In this document: positions 1-5,542 of the stretch, piece by piece | How the letters are laid out: every line of letters starts with the position of its first letter | How positions within the stretch are numbered: the first letter of the stretch is position 1 | Origin: an uncultured bacterium | GTDB lineage: Bacteria > Actinomycetota > Coriobacteriia > Coriobacteriales > Coriobacteriaceae | Reading direction: 5' to 3' | NCBI GenBank assembly: GCA_905215205.1 | Contig: CAJMPK010000102.1 | Span: forward strand, 1-5,542 | Length of the DNA stretch: 5,542 nt | Notes under the pieces: model-generated | The model's database searches: none | Seen by the model: only the letters and a program-made list of their open reading frames with translations | What the model was told of the DNA's origin: nothing | Program-made: the position numbers and the translations under genes

Positions 1-9
1 GTTTTGCCG

Positions 10-27
10 TGCGCCGGCATCGGCGCA
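10..27. other. Small GC-rich hairpin beyond the pyk terminator
   Basis: TGCGCCG (10-16) and CGGCGCA (21-27) are perfect inverted repeats around a 4-base loop. The outer TTTGC (3-7) and GCAAA (25-29) are also complementary, giving an alternative pairing. Neither strand shows a T-tract directly after the stem, so it is not a convincing terminator by itself. It may be a back-up structure behind the pyk terminator or belong to a gene left of the window. Its role is unknown. Confidence 0.35.
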
Positions 28-28
28 A

Positions 29-67
29 AGAAAAAGGGCCCGGAAGGCAATGCCTTCCGGGCCCTTT
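29..67 (-). terminator. Intrinsic terminator of pyk
   Basis: Bases 33-49 and 51-67 are a perfect 17-bp inverted repeat around one central base, so the RNA can form about 16 bp with a minimal loop. The core is GGGCCCGGAAGGCA. Read on the minus strand, the stem is followed by TTTTTCTTT, the classic U-run of a Rho-independent terminator. The stem begins 28 bases after the pyk stop codon, so pyk is probably the last or only gene of its transcript. On the plus strand the stem is followed by GCAATGC, so one-way action is more likely. Confidence 0.93.
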
Positions 68-95
68 GCAATGCAAGTGTGCTTGTAAGTGCGAT

Positions 96-1556
96 TTAGC
101 GCACCTGAGCGACGTAAGCGACGTTTGTCGAGGAGACCTTGTCCTCGAGCTGGACGCTCATGCGGGGATCGCCGGCGGTGGCGACGGTCAGATCGCCGGC
201 CTCGACGTAGCCGAGCTCCTTAGCGGTCTCGATCGCCTTGACGATCGTGCCGTTGACGGTGCCCTGGGTAATCTCGGCCTGGTGCGGGATAACGCCCCAG
301 TACATGATCATCTGCTGGACGGCCCACTCGTGGCGGGAGAACGCGCAGATCGGCATGTTGGGACGGAAGTGCGAGATCAGGCGAGCGGTACGACCGGTGG
401 TCGTCGGCACGGTGATGCACTTGGCGCCAACGGTGGTAGCCATGTTCACAGCGGACATACCCACAACGTTGTTGACAACACGGGTGCCGTGAGCATCGGC
501 CGGAACCTCGAGCGGAGCGTGGGCCGGGAGGTACTTCTCGGCCTCGAGAGCAATGCTGGCCTGCATCTTGACGGCCTCGACCGGGTACTTACCGGCAGCG
601 GACTCGCCGGACAGCATAACGGCGTCGGTGCCGTCGTAAATGGCGTTAGCAACGTCGGCAACCTCGGCGCGCGTCGGGCGCGGGTTCTGCTGCATGGAGT
701 CGAGCATCTGCGTAGCGGTGATAACGGGCTTGTAGGCCGCGTTGCACTTGGCGATGATCTCCTTCTGGATGTGCGGAACGAGCTCGGGCTTGATCTCGAT
801 GCCCAGGTCGCCACGGGCGACCATGATGCCGTCGGAAGCCTCGAGGATCTCGTCGAAGTTCTCGACGCCCAGGGCGCACTCGATCTTCGGGAAGATCGTC
901 ACGTGCTCGCCACCGTTCTCGCGGCAAAGCTCGCGGATGCCGCGGACGGACTCGCCGTCACGGATGAAGGAAGCGGCGATGTAGTCGATGTTCTCGGTCA
1001 GGCCAAAGAGGATGTCCTGACGATCGCGCTCGGTGATGGCGGGCAACGAGATGTTGACGTTGGGCATGTTGACGCCCTTGCGCTCGCCGATCAGGCCGTC
1101 GTTCTTGACGACGCAGGTCATGTCCTGGCCGTCGACGGACTCGACCTCAAGGGCAACCAGGCCGTCATCGATTAGGATGAGGGAGCCCTTCTCGACCTCG
1201 GAGGGCAGAGCCAGGTAGTCGAGGGAGATGTGCTCAGCGGTGCCGTGGAAATCCTCGGACGTGGGCTGAGCGGTGACGACGATCTTATCGCCGGTCTTGA
1301 CGGCAACCTTCTTGCCATCGACCAGAAGGCCGGTGCGGACCTCGGGGCCCTTGGTGTCGAGCAGGATGCCGACGGGCAGACCGAGCTCCTTGGAAATACG
1401 ACGGACGCGCTCGATGCGACCGTGGTGCTCGTCGTAGGATCCGTGCGAGAAGTTAAAACGGGCGACGTTCATGCCCGCCTTGATCATCTCGCGGATGGTC
1501 TCGTCGCTATCGCAGGCGGGGCCCATGGTGCATACAATCTTGGTGCGCTTGTACAT
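96..1556 (-). CDS. pyk: Pyruvate kinase
   Basis: Cytoplasmic enzyme of the last glycolytic step: phosphoenolpyruvate + ADP to pyruvate + ATP. The protein has 486 residues, slightly longer than E. coli PykF (470), and lacks the extra C-terminal phosphotransfer domain of Bacillus-type enzymes (about 585). Visible signatures are the N-terminal KIVCTMGP; R33, N35 and S37 in RFNFSHG, and D67-T68 in LLDTKGPE (substrate and K+ site); catalytic K224 and Mg2+ ligand E226 in FPKIE; D250 in MVARGDLG; T282 in ITATQMLDSM; and NPRPTRAE. The TIM barrel is interrupted by the B domain after about residue 70. The C-terminal domain has a TTTGRT loop (385-390) where PykF binds fructose-1,6-bisphosphate, so allosteric control is plausible but not proven. 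The start is firm: an in-frame TGA lies directly upstream of the ATG, behind GGAGGT. It is monocistronic by its terminator and divergent from the ATPase gene. Confidence 0.98.
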   Translation of the reverse strand: MYKRTKIVCTMGPACDSDETIREMIKAGMNVARFNFSHGSYDEHHGRIERVRRISKELGLPVGILLDTKGPEVRTGLLVDGKKVAVKTGDKIVVTAQPTSEDFHGTAEHISLDYLALPSEVEKGSLILIDDGLVALEVESVDGQDMTCVVKNDGLIGERKGVNMPNVNISLPAITERDRQDILFGLTENIDYIAASFIRDGESVRGIRELCRENGGEHVTIFPKIECALGVENFDEILEASDGIMVARGDLGIEIKPELVPHIQKEIIAKCNAAYKPVITATQMLDSMQQNPRPTRAEVADVANAIYDGTDAVMLSGESAAGKYPVEAVKMQASIALEAEKYLPAHAPLEVPADAHGTRVVNNVVGMSAVNMATTVGAKCITVPTTTGRTARLISHFRPNMPICAFSRHEWAVQQMIMYWGVIPHQAEITQGTVNGTIVKAIETAKELGYVEAGDLTVATAGDPRMSVQLEDKVSSTNVAYVAQVR

Positions 1557-1560
1557 TCAG

Positions 1561-1566
1561 ACCTCC
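1561..1566 (-). promoter_or_regulatory. Ribosome binding site of pyk
   Basis: GGAGGT on the minus strand, 4 bases before the ATG at 1556. It is a near-perfect anti-16S match and supports the chosen start. The spacing is slightly short but within the functional range. Confidence 0.88.
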
Positions 1567-1619
1567 ATCTGACATCGTCTTGCGCTGATAGATAAACCAT
1601 AAGAAATAAAACTGAGATG

Positions 1620-1625
1620 ATTATA
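1620..1625 (-). promoter_or_regulatory. Probable -10 box of the pyk promoter
   Basis: A perfect TATAAT lies on the minus strand about 65 bases before the pyk start, predicting a transcript start near 1613 and a leader of roughly 55 bases. No good -35 box is seen at normal spacing: bases 17 upstream read GGGGTA, and TTGGGG (1646-1651) sits 20 bases away. The promoter may depend on an activator or on sequence near the -10 box. The -10 call is direct; the transcript start is inferred. Confidence 0.65.
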
Positions 1626-1712
1626 ACGAAATGACGACCGAATACCCCCAAAAATCGACCGTATGCCGAATTAGAAGTTCATTTTTTGCGGAAAAACGGT
1701 ATATGCAAAAAC

Positions 1713-1790
1713 TTTACCAACGGTTCTAACCGCTGCTATCCGGGCGATATTTCAGTTTGATGTTGCGCCGAAGAAAAAACGTTTTACCAA
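1713..1790. repeat. Two copies of TTTACCAA, 70 bp apart
   Basis: TTTACCAA occurs at 1713-1720 and again at 1783-1790, each a few bases after an A-run plus C (AAAAAC). The first copy runs into the palindrome CGGTT-CT-AACCG (1721-1732). Two similar sites between divergent promoters could bind a regulator, but the motif is only 8 bases in AT-rich DNA and could recur by chance. I do not recognise it as a known operator. Confidence 0.3.
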
Positions 1791-1849
1791 TGTTGAGCAT
1801 CACACGGTCTGCACCGTTGCGAATGGACCATATTTTCAAATGGATTGTT

Positions 1850-1879
1850 TTGGCTAGACGCGTTGCTTTGGGGTACCAT
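1850..1879 (+). promoter_or_regulatory. Likely promoter of the calcium ATPase gene
   Basis: TTGGCT (1850-1855) and TACCAT (1874-1879) are separated by 18 bases, each matching the sigma70-type consensus at four of six positions. The predicted transcript start is near 1886, which gives a leader of about 110 bases containing two hairpins. It is the best plus-strand candidate in the intergenic region, but it is moderate in quality and not proven. Confidence 0.5.
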
Positions 1880-1893
1880 AGCTCCACTATCAA

Positions 1894-1912
1894 CTGCCGC
1901 TCAGCACGGCAG
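1894..1912 (+). promoter_or_regulatory. Upstream hairpin in the ATPase leader
   Basis: CTGCCG (1894-1899) pairs perfectly with CGGCAG (1907-1912) around a 7-base loop. It would lie at the very 5' end of the predicted leader, where such stems often protect mRNA. No T-run follows, so it is not a terminator. Its function is unknown. Confidence 0.45.
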
Positions 1913-1933
1913 CCTTGATGAGCCCTTGCCCTT

Positions 1934-1987
1934 CTCCTGGGAATTATGATCGGGCATCAATCTGCTGAGTGGCCCGAATCCCAGGAG
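1934..1987 (+). promoter_or_regulatory. Leader hairpin that covers the ATPase ribosome binding site
   Basis: CTCCTGGGA (1934-1942) is exactly complementary to TCCCAGGAG (1979-1987), and the second arm contains most of the Shine-Dalgarno sequence. Inside, CGGGC (1951-1955) pairs with GCCCG (1972-1976), so the whole 54-base stretch can fold as a two-tier stem. If it forms in the mRNA it would hide the ribosome binding site and lower translation. This could be simple down-tuning, an RNA thermometer-like element, or the expression platform of a ligand- or protein-sensing leader. I recognise no known riboswitch class. The pairing is seen; the regulation is inferred. Confidence 0.55.
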
Positions 1988-1990
1988 GGG
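1983..1990 (+). promoter_or_regulatory. Ribosome binding site of the ATPase gene
   Basis: AGGAGGGG lies 7 bases before the ATG at 1998 and fixes that start. An in-frame TGA at 1947-1949, with no ATG in between, rules out a longer form. Five of its eight bases are in the leader stem described above. Confidence 0.85.
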
Positions 1991-1997
1991 ACTCTAT

Positions 1998-4679
1998 ATG
2001 CAAAAGGAATACCTGTCCGCCGCGGCGGAGGTGCTCAGCGACCAAGGCGTCGATGAGAACCTCGGCCTGAGCACCGGCGAGGCGTCGTCGCGCCTCGCCA
2101 AGACAGGCCCTAACAAGCTTGAGGAAGCCGAGAAGACGCCGCTGTGGAAGCGTTTCTTTGAGCAGATGGCCGACCCCATGGTCATCATGTTGATCGTTGC
2201 CGCCGTCATCAGCGCGCTCACGGGCATGGTCAAGGGCGAGCCCGACTTTGCCGATGTCGTCATCATCATGTTCGTCGTTATCGTCAACTCGGTACTGGGC
2301 GTGGTCCAGGAAGCCAAGAGCGAGGAGGCCCTCGAGGCCCTGCAGGAGATGAGCGCGGCGCAGTCCAAGGTGCTGCGCGACGGCAAGCTCGTGCACCTGC
2401 CGAGCGCCGAGCTCGTCCCCGGTGACGTGATCATGCTCGAGGCGGGCGACTCCGTTCCGGCCGACTGCCGCGTGCTCGAGAGCGCCACGATGAAGATCGA
2501 AGAGGCCGCACTCACCGGCGAGTCCGTGCCTGTCGAGAAGCACGCCAACGTGATCGAGCTTGCCGCGGGCACCGATGACGTGCCGCTCGGCGACCGCAAG
2601 AACATGTGCTACATGGGCTCCACCGTGGTGTACGGCCGCGGCCGCGCCGTCGTGGTCGGTACCGGCATGGATACCGAGATGGGCAAGATTGCCGGCGCCC
2701 TGGCCGAGGCCAAGGAAGAGCTTACGCCGCTGCAGGTGAAGCTTGCCGAGCTCAGCCGCATCCTTACCATCATGGTGATCGTCATCTGCGTCGTGATCTT
2801 TGGCGTCGATATCCTCCGCCACGGCGTAGGCAACGTCCTTTCCGACCCGACCGCCCTGCTCGACACCTTTATGGTCGCCGTCTCGCTCGCCGTCGCCGCC
2901 ATCCCCGAGGGCCTGGTCGCCGTCGTGACCATCGTGCTGTCGCTTGGCGTGACCAAGATGGCCAAGCGCCAGGCGATTATCCGCAAGCTTTCTGCCGTCG
3001 AGACCCTCGGCTGCACGCAGACTATCTGCTCCGACAAGACCGGCACCCTTACCCAGAACAAGATGACCGTCGTCAAGCACGAGCTCGCTGCGCCTAAGGA
3101 GAAGTTCCTGGCAGGTATGGCCCTTTGCTCCGATGCCCAGTGGGACGAGGAGCTGGGCGAGGCCGTGGGCGAGCCGACTGAGTGTGCGCTCGTCAACGAC
3201 GCCGGCAAGGTTGGTCTCACCGGCCTGACTGCCGAGCACCCGCGCGTGGGCGAGGCCCCGTTCGACTCGGGCCGCAAGATGATGTCCGTGGTCGTCGAGA
3301 CCCTGGACGGCGAGTACGAGCAGTACACCAAGGGCGCGCCCGACGTGGTAATCGGCCTGTGCACCCACATCTACGAGGGCGATAAGGTCGTCCCCCTGAC
3401 CGAGGAGCGTCGTGCCGAGCTCGTGGCCGCCAACAAGGCCATGGCCGACGAGGCCCTGCGCGTGCTGGCGCTGGCAAGCCGCACCTACACCGAGGTCCCG
3501 AGCGACTGCAGCCCCGCTGCGCTCGAGCACGACCTGGTCTTCTGCGGCCTGTCCGGCATGATCGACCCTGTCCGCCCCGAGGTCGCCGACGCCATCCGCG
3601 AGGCCCACGATGCCGGTATTCGCACCGTCATGATCACGGGCGACCATATCGACACCGCCGTGGCCATTGCCAAGCAGCTGGGAATCGTCACCGATCGCAG
3701 CCATGCCATCACCGGTGCCGACCTCGATCGCATGAGCGACGAGGAGCTCGACGCGCACATCGAGGACTACGGCGTGTACGCCCGCGTCCAACCCGAGCAC
3801 AAGACCCGCATCGTCGAGGCTTGGAAGTCGCGCGACCAGATCGTGGCCATGACGGGCGACGGCGTCAACGATGCCCCGTCCATCAAGCGCGCCGACATCG
3901 GCGTTGGCATGGGCATCACCGGCACCGACGTCACCAAGAACGTCGCCGACATGGTGCTCGCCGACGACAACTTCGCCACCATCATCGGTGCCTGCGAAGA
4001 GGGCCGTCGCATCTACGACAACATCCGCAAGGTCATCCAGTTCCTGCTTTCGGCCAACCTTGCCGAGGTGTTCTCGGTGTTTATCGCCACGCTCATCGGC
4101 TTTACCATCTTCCAGCCGGTGCAGCTGCTGTGGGTGAACCTGGTCACCGACTGCTTCCCCGCGCTCGCGCTGGGCATGGAGGATGCCGAGGGCGACATCA
4201 TGAAGCGCAAGCCGCGCAACGCCAAGGATGGTGTCTTTGCCGGCAATATGGGCCTGGACTGCGTGGTCCAGGGCCTGATCATCACCGCGCTGGTGCTGGC
4301 GAGCTTCTTTGTGGGTGTGTACTTTGACATGGGCTACATCCACATCGCCGATATGATCGCCGGCAATGCCGACGAGGAAGGCGTGATGATGGCTTTCATC
4401 ACGCTCAACATGGTCGAGATCTTCCACTGCTTCAATATGCGCAGCCGTCGCGCGTCGCTGTTTAGCATGAAGAAGCAGAACAAGTGGCTGTGGGCATCTG
4501 CCGCGCTGGCGCTGGTGCTGACGGTTATCGTGACCGTGCAGCCGACGCTTGCCGAGATGTTCTTTGGCCCCGTGACGCTTGAGCTCAAGGGCGTTATCGC
4601 CGCGCTGGGCCTTGCCTTCCTGATCATTCCGCTGATGGAGATCTACAAGGCGATCATGCGCGCAGTGGAGAAAGAGTAA
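1998..4679 (+). CDS. Calcium-transporting P-type ATPase (P2A, SERCA-like)
   Basis: Inner-membrane pump using ATP to move a cation, most likely Ca2+, out of the cytoplasm. It has 893 residues, normal for bacterial P2A pumps. In order: N-terminal cation-ATPase domain (about 1-60); TM1-2 (about 58-103); actuator domain with TGES (173-176); TM3-4 (about 255-318) with PEGL (303-306); phosphorylation site D346 in DKTGTLTQNK; nucleotide-binding domain with FDSGRK (422-427) and KGAP (445-448); P-domain MITGD (545-549) and TGDGVND (619-625); then TM5-10 (about 680-883). Calcium ligands known from SERCA are all matched: E304 (TM4), N687 and E690 (TM5), N714, T717 and D718 (TM6), E807 (TM8). This predicts both transport sites, unlike PMCA- or SPCA-type pumps. 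The substrate is inferred from these residues; Mn2+ or Na+ transport is a less likely alternative. It appears monocistronic, with a structured leader and a terminator at 4839-4873. Confidence 0.95.
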   Translation: MQKEYLSAAAEVLSDQGVDENLGLSTGEASSRLAKTGPNKLEEAEKTPLWKRFFEQMADPMVIMLIVAAVISALTGMVKGEPDFADVVIIMFVVIVNSVLGVVQEAKSEEALEALQEMSAAQSKVLRDGKLVHLPSAELVPGDVIMLEAGDSVPADCRVLESATMKIEEAALTGESVPVEKHANVIELAAGTDDVPLGDRKNMCYMGSTVVYGRGRAVVVGTGMDTEMGKIAGALAEAKEELTPLQVKLAELSRILTIMVIVICVVIFGVDILRHGVGNVLSDPTALLDTFMVAVSLAVAAIPEGLVAVVTIVLSLGVTKMAKRQAIIRKLSAVETLGCTQTICSDKTGTLTQNKMTVVKHELAAPKEKFLAGMALCSDAQWDEELGEAVGEPTECALVNDAGKVGLTGLTAEHPRVGEAPFDSGRKMMSVVVETLDGEYEQYTKGAPDVVIGLCTHIYEGDKVVPLTEERRAELVAANKAMADEALRVLALASRTYTEVPSDCSPAALEHDLVFCGLSGMIDPVRPEVADAIREAHDAGIRTVMITGDHIDTAVAIAKQLGIVTDRSHAITGADLDRMSDEELDAHIEDYGVYARVQPEHKTRIVEAWKSRDQIVAMTGDGVNDAPSIKRADIGVGMGITGTDVTKNVADMVLADDNFATIIGACEEGRRIYDNIRKVIQFLLSANLAEVFSVFIATLIGFTIFQPVQLLWVNLVTDCFPALALGMEDAEGDIMKRKPRNAKDGVFAGNMGLDCVVQGLIITALVLASFFVGVYFDMGYIHIADMIAGNADEEGVMMAFITLNMVEIFHCFNMRSRRASLFSMKKQNKWLWASAALALVLTVIVTVQPTLAEMFFGPVTLELKGVIAALGLAFLIIPLMEIYKAIMRAVEKE

Positions 4680-4690
4680 CGTACCTGTCC

Positions 4691-4778
4691 GGGTCCGCCC
4701 CACGCCCTTTCTCCCTCACTGTTCCTCGCGCTTTGCGCTGCGGGATCGTTCGGGAGAAAGGGCTTCCGGGGCGGGCCC
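4691..4778. repeat. Long imperfect hairpin after the ATPase gene
   Basis: GCCCTTTCTCCC (4704-4715) pairs perfectly with GGGAGAAAGGGC (4752-4763). After a small internal loop, CCGCCCC (4695-4701) pairs with GGGGCGG (4768-4774), extended by GGGT (4691-4694) with GCCC (4775-4778), including one G-T pair. The 36-base centre can fold further around GCGC-TTT-GCGC. No T-run follows on either strand, so it is not a normal intrinsic terminator. It begins 11 bases after the ATPase stop. It could stabilise the mRNA 3' end or be one copy of a dispersed REP/BIME-like element. That is an inference, because copy number cannot be seen here. Confidence 0.7.
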
Positions 4779-4838
4779 TGCGGCATCCTTGCTGGCTTTT
4801 CTCCCGCGCGGATGATAAAGGGCTGAAGGAAAGTGTGT

Positions 4839-4873
4839 GAGCTGGTCGGGCTTTGCCCGGCCAGCTCTTTTTT
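4839..4873 (+). terminator. Intrinsic terminator of the ATPase transcript
   Basis: GAGCTGGTCGGG (4839-4850) pairs with CCCGGCCAGCTC (4856-4867), 12 bp with one G-T pair, around a CTTTG loop, followed directly by TTTTTT (4868-4873). It lies 160 bases after the ATPase stop. On the minus strand the stem is followed by ACACACTTT, so it is a poor terminator for the leftward-reading gene at 4936-5265. Confidence 0.93.
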
Positions 4874-4935
4874 AGAGCATTTGCTCGACCGACTCTTTTT
4901 GTGAACTGGATCTATGGGGTTGAATCGGCGACGCG

Positions 4936-5265
4936 TTAGGAGAAGCCGGGAACGTCGCTGAAGGGGATTTGGGGCATAAAGAGAACGATGACGGCCATAA
5001 TTCCCCAGTAGATTTGCAGAGGTAGCGGAGCCGATATCAGGGCATTAAAGAAGGACAAACCCTTTTTGCTTCCATATAGCTGGACCGAGCTGAGAAGAGC
5101 AATTCCAAAAGAGATGGCGCTCGGCCAGCATGCTTTGACACTGAGGCTAAGGAAATAGCATATTAATGTTATCGCTATGCACCCAATGCCCCAGAGCCAC
5201 TTCTTGTTGAGGAAATACTGGATGCCCCATACACCAATTACGGGGGCAATGATGACTGGCAACAT
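4936..5265 (-). CDS. Small integral membrane protein, function unknown
   Basis: 109 residues, not recognised as any known family. Strongly hydrophobic stretches lie at about residues 2-18, 23-46, 49-67 and 81-101, with basic residues (NKK, SKK) between them, so three or four membrane-spanning segments are likely. There is no typical cleavable signal peptide and no catalytic motif. The ATG at 5265 is preceded by AGGA (5273-5276) at 7 bases. The stop of the upstream reading frame lies 9 bases away and in the same frame, so the two are translated in series or are parts of one broken gene. Base composition is clearly more AT-rich than pyk and the ATPase, which suggests a recently acquired or poorly conserved gene. 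An immunity or accessory protein for the upstream product is one speculative reading. No terminator is seen downstream on this strand. Confidence 0.65.
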   Translation of the reverse strand: MLPVIIAPVIGVWGIQYFLNKKWLWGIGCIAITLICYFLSLSVKACWPSAISFGIALLSSVQLYGSKKGLSFFNALISAPLPLQIYWGIMAVIVLFMPQIPFSDVPGFS

Positions 5266-5272
5266 AGCCGTA

Positions 5273-5276
5273 TCCT
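5273..5276 (-). promoter_or_regulatory. Weak ribosome binding site for the small membrane protein
   Basis: AGGA on the minus strand overlaps the TAG stop codon (5275-5277) of the preceding reading frame and lies 7 bases before the ATG. This arrangement is typical of translational coupling. It is much weaker than the sites before pyk and the ATPase. Confidence 0.45.
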
Positions 5277-5542
5277 AACTATTTATACAACGAATGTATT
5301 CTCCGGAGTTGGGGGGATAGACGCTGCAAGGTAGACGGTACGTGTTGCCTGCGGGTACGGGGCGTCCAAGAAGTTGCTTTGCTGCATACTCAGTCCAATA
5401 ACCTCCGGTTATGCTTATGAACTTCTTAACAAGTCCGTCGATTACAACCCCCGTTACATAGCCGATGAGTTCTTTTCCAATAAAAATGGCAATTTTGACG
5501 ATCCATTCTTTAGCGCCGCGTGTGGCAGCTGCTAAATCATCC
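5275..5542 (-). CDS. C-terminal part of an unrecognised protein, cut by the window edge
   Basis: An open minus-strand frame enters at the right edge and runs 88 codons to a TAG at 5275-5277. Its start lies outside the window. The visible part begins DDLAAATRGAKEW. Next comes a stretch rich in Ile, Val and Gly (about residues 14-45 of the fragment: WIVKIAIFIGKELIGYVTG and on), which may be an amphipathic or membrane-associated helix. The end is hydrophilic, with aromatic residues and prolines, two cysteines (CSVYPPNSGEY and IRCINS), and no recognisable motif. Composition is AT-rich like its neighbour, and the 9-base gap implies one operon. A secreted or surface-acting peptide paired with a membrane partner is possible but speculative. 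That this is a real coding frame rests on the uninterrupted frame, its position and the coupling. Confidence 0.5.
   Translation of the reverse strand, partial: DDLAAATRGAKEWIVKIAIFIGKELIGYVTGVVIDGLVKKFISITGGYWTEYAAKQLLGRPVPAGNTYRLPCSVYPPNSGEYIRCINS

Larger units (their letters stand above)
1567..1997. other. Divergent intergenic region, AT-rich, no gene seen
   Basis: About 430 bases between the starts of pyk and the ATPase. The part from about 1585 to 1860 is clearly richer in A and T than both genes, as expected of a shared regulatory region. I see no credible small ORF with a ribosome binding site, and no tRNA or recognisable riboswitch. It holds the pyk -10 box, a repeated TTTACCAA motif, a short palindrome, a likely plus-strand promoter, and two hairpins in the ATPase leader, listed separately. 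Confidence 0.7.

Noticed and set aside
9..1175. Plus-strand open frame of 388 codons opposite pyk
   Set aside because: It is the complement of a certain pyruvate kinase gene, its composition is biased (D, G, L, A, V, H), and it starts inside terminator sequence without a ribosome binding site. It is a shadow frame.
1860..1997. Possible yybP-ykoY manganese riboswitch before the ATPase, since that class controls some P-type cation pumps
   Set aside because: I see GGGGTA near 1871 but not the paired conserved loops or the helix layout of that class, and the motif falls at or before the predicted transcript start.
1557..1997. A hidden small gene, tRNA or CRISPR array in the divergent intergenic region
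   Set aside because: No ATG/GTG frame with a ribosome binding site, no cloverleaf-like sequence, and no regularly spaced repeats of CRISPR length were seen.
1944..4703. Minus-strand open frame of 919 codons lying opposite almost the whole ATPase gene
   Set aside because: The plus-strand protein is an unmistakable P-type ATPase with all motifs in order. The antisense product is dominated by H, D, G, A and R, has no recognisable domain and no ribosome binding site; such frames arise from third-position G/C bias in high-GC genes.
4691..4778. Reading the long hairpin as a Rho-independent terminator
   Set aside because: No T-run follows the stem on either strand, and a proper terminator is present at 4839-4873.
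4839..4880. Bidirectional action of the 4839-4873 terminator for the leftward small membrane protein gene
   Set aside because: On the minus strand the stem is followed by ACACACTTTCC, which lacks a continuous U-run, and the neighbouring GCTCTTTTTTAGAGC gives only A residues on that strand.

Overview
The window looks like chromosomal DNA of a high-GC, gut-type actinobacterium. I infer a Collinsella-like member of the Coriobacteriia from the strong G/C bias at codon third positions, the clear AGGAGG-type ribosome binding sites, and the overall character of the pyruvate kinase and P-type ATPase. This assignment rests on general resemblance, not on a database search.

Layout: (1) Positions 1-1556 hold a complete pyruvate kinase gene (pyk) on the minus strand. 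It has an excellent intrinsic terminator at 29-67, a ribosome binding site at 1561-1566 and a perfect -10 box at 1620-1625. (2) Positions 1557-1997 are a 441-base, AT-rich divergent intergenic region. It carries the pyk promoter on one side and, on the other, a likely promoter (1850-1879) and a structured leader for the next gene. (3) Positions 1998-4679 hold a complete 893-residue P2A-type (SERCA-like) calcium-transporting ATPase on the plus strand. Its ribosome binding site lies inside a 9-bp stem. (4) Positions 4680-4935 contain a long imperfect hairpin (4691-4778), then a textbook terminator (4839-4873). (5) Positions 4936-5542 hold two minus-strand reading frames of visibly lower GC: a 109-residue membrane protein, preceded by the 3' end of an unrecognised gene that runs off the right edge.

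The two large genes are housekeeping functions: the ATP- and pyruvate-forming last step of glycolysis, and an ATP-driven cation (most likely Ca2+) exporter. They are divergently transcribed, and nothing in the sequence proves that they are co-regulated. The right-hand pair is the only accessory-looking part. Its two reading frames share one frame, separated by a single TAG and three codons. They are either a tightly coupled two-gene operon or one gene split by a nonsense codon.

I do not see a clear new system in this window. The points most worth a second look are the hairpin that hides the ATPase ribosome binding site, the long hairpin after the ATPase, the full set of two-site calcium ligands, and the low-GC pair at the right edge.
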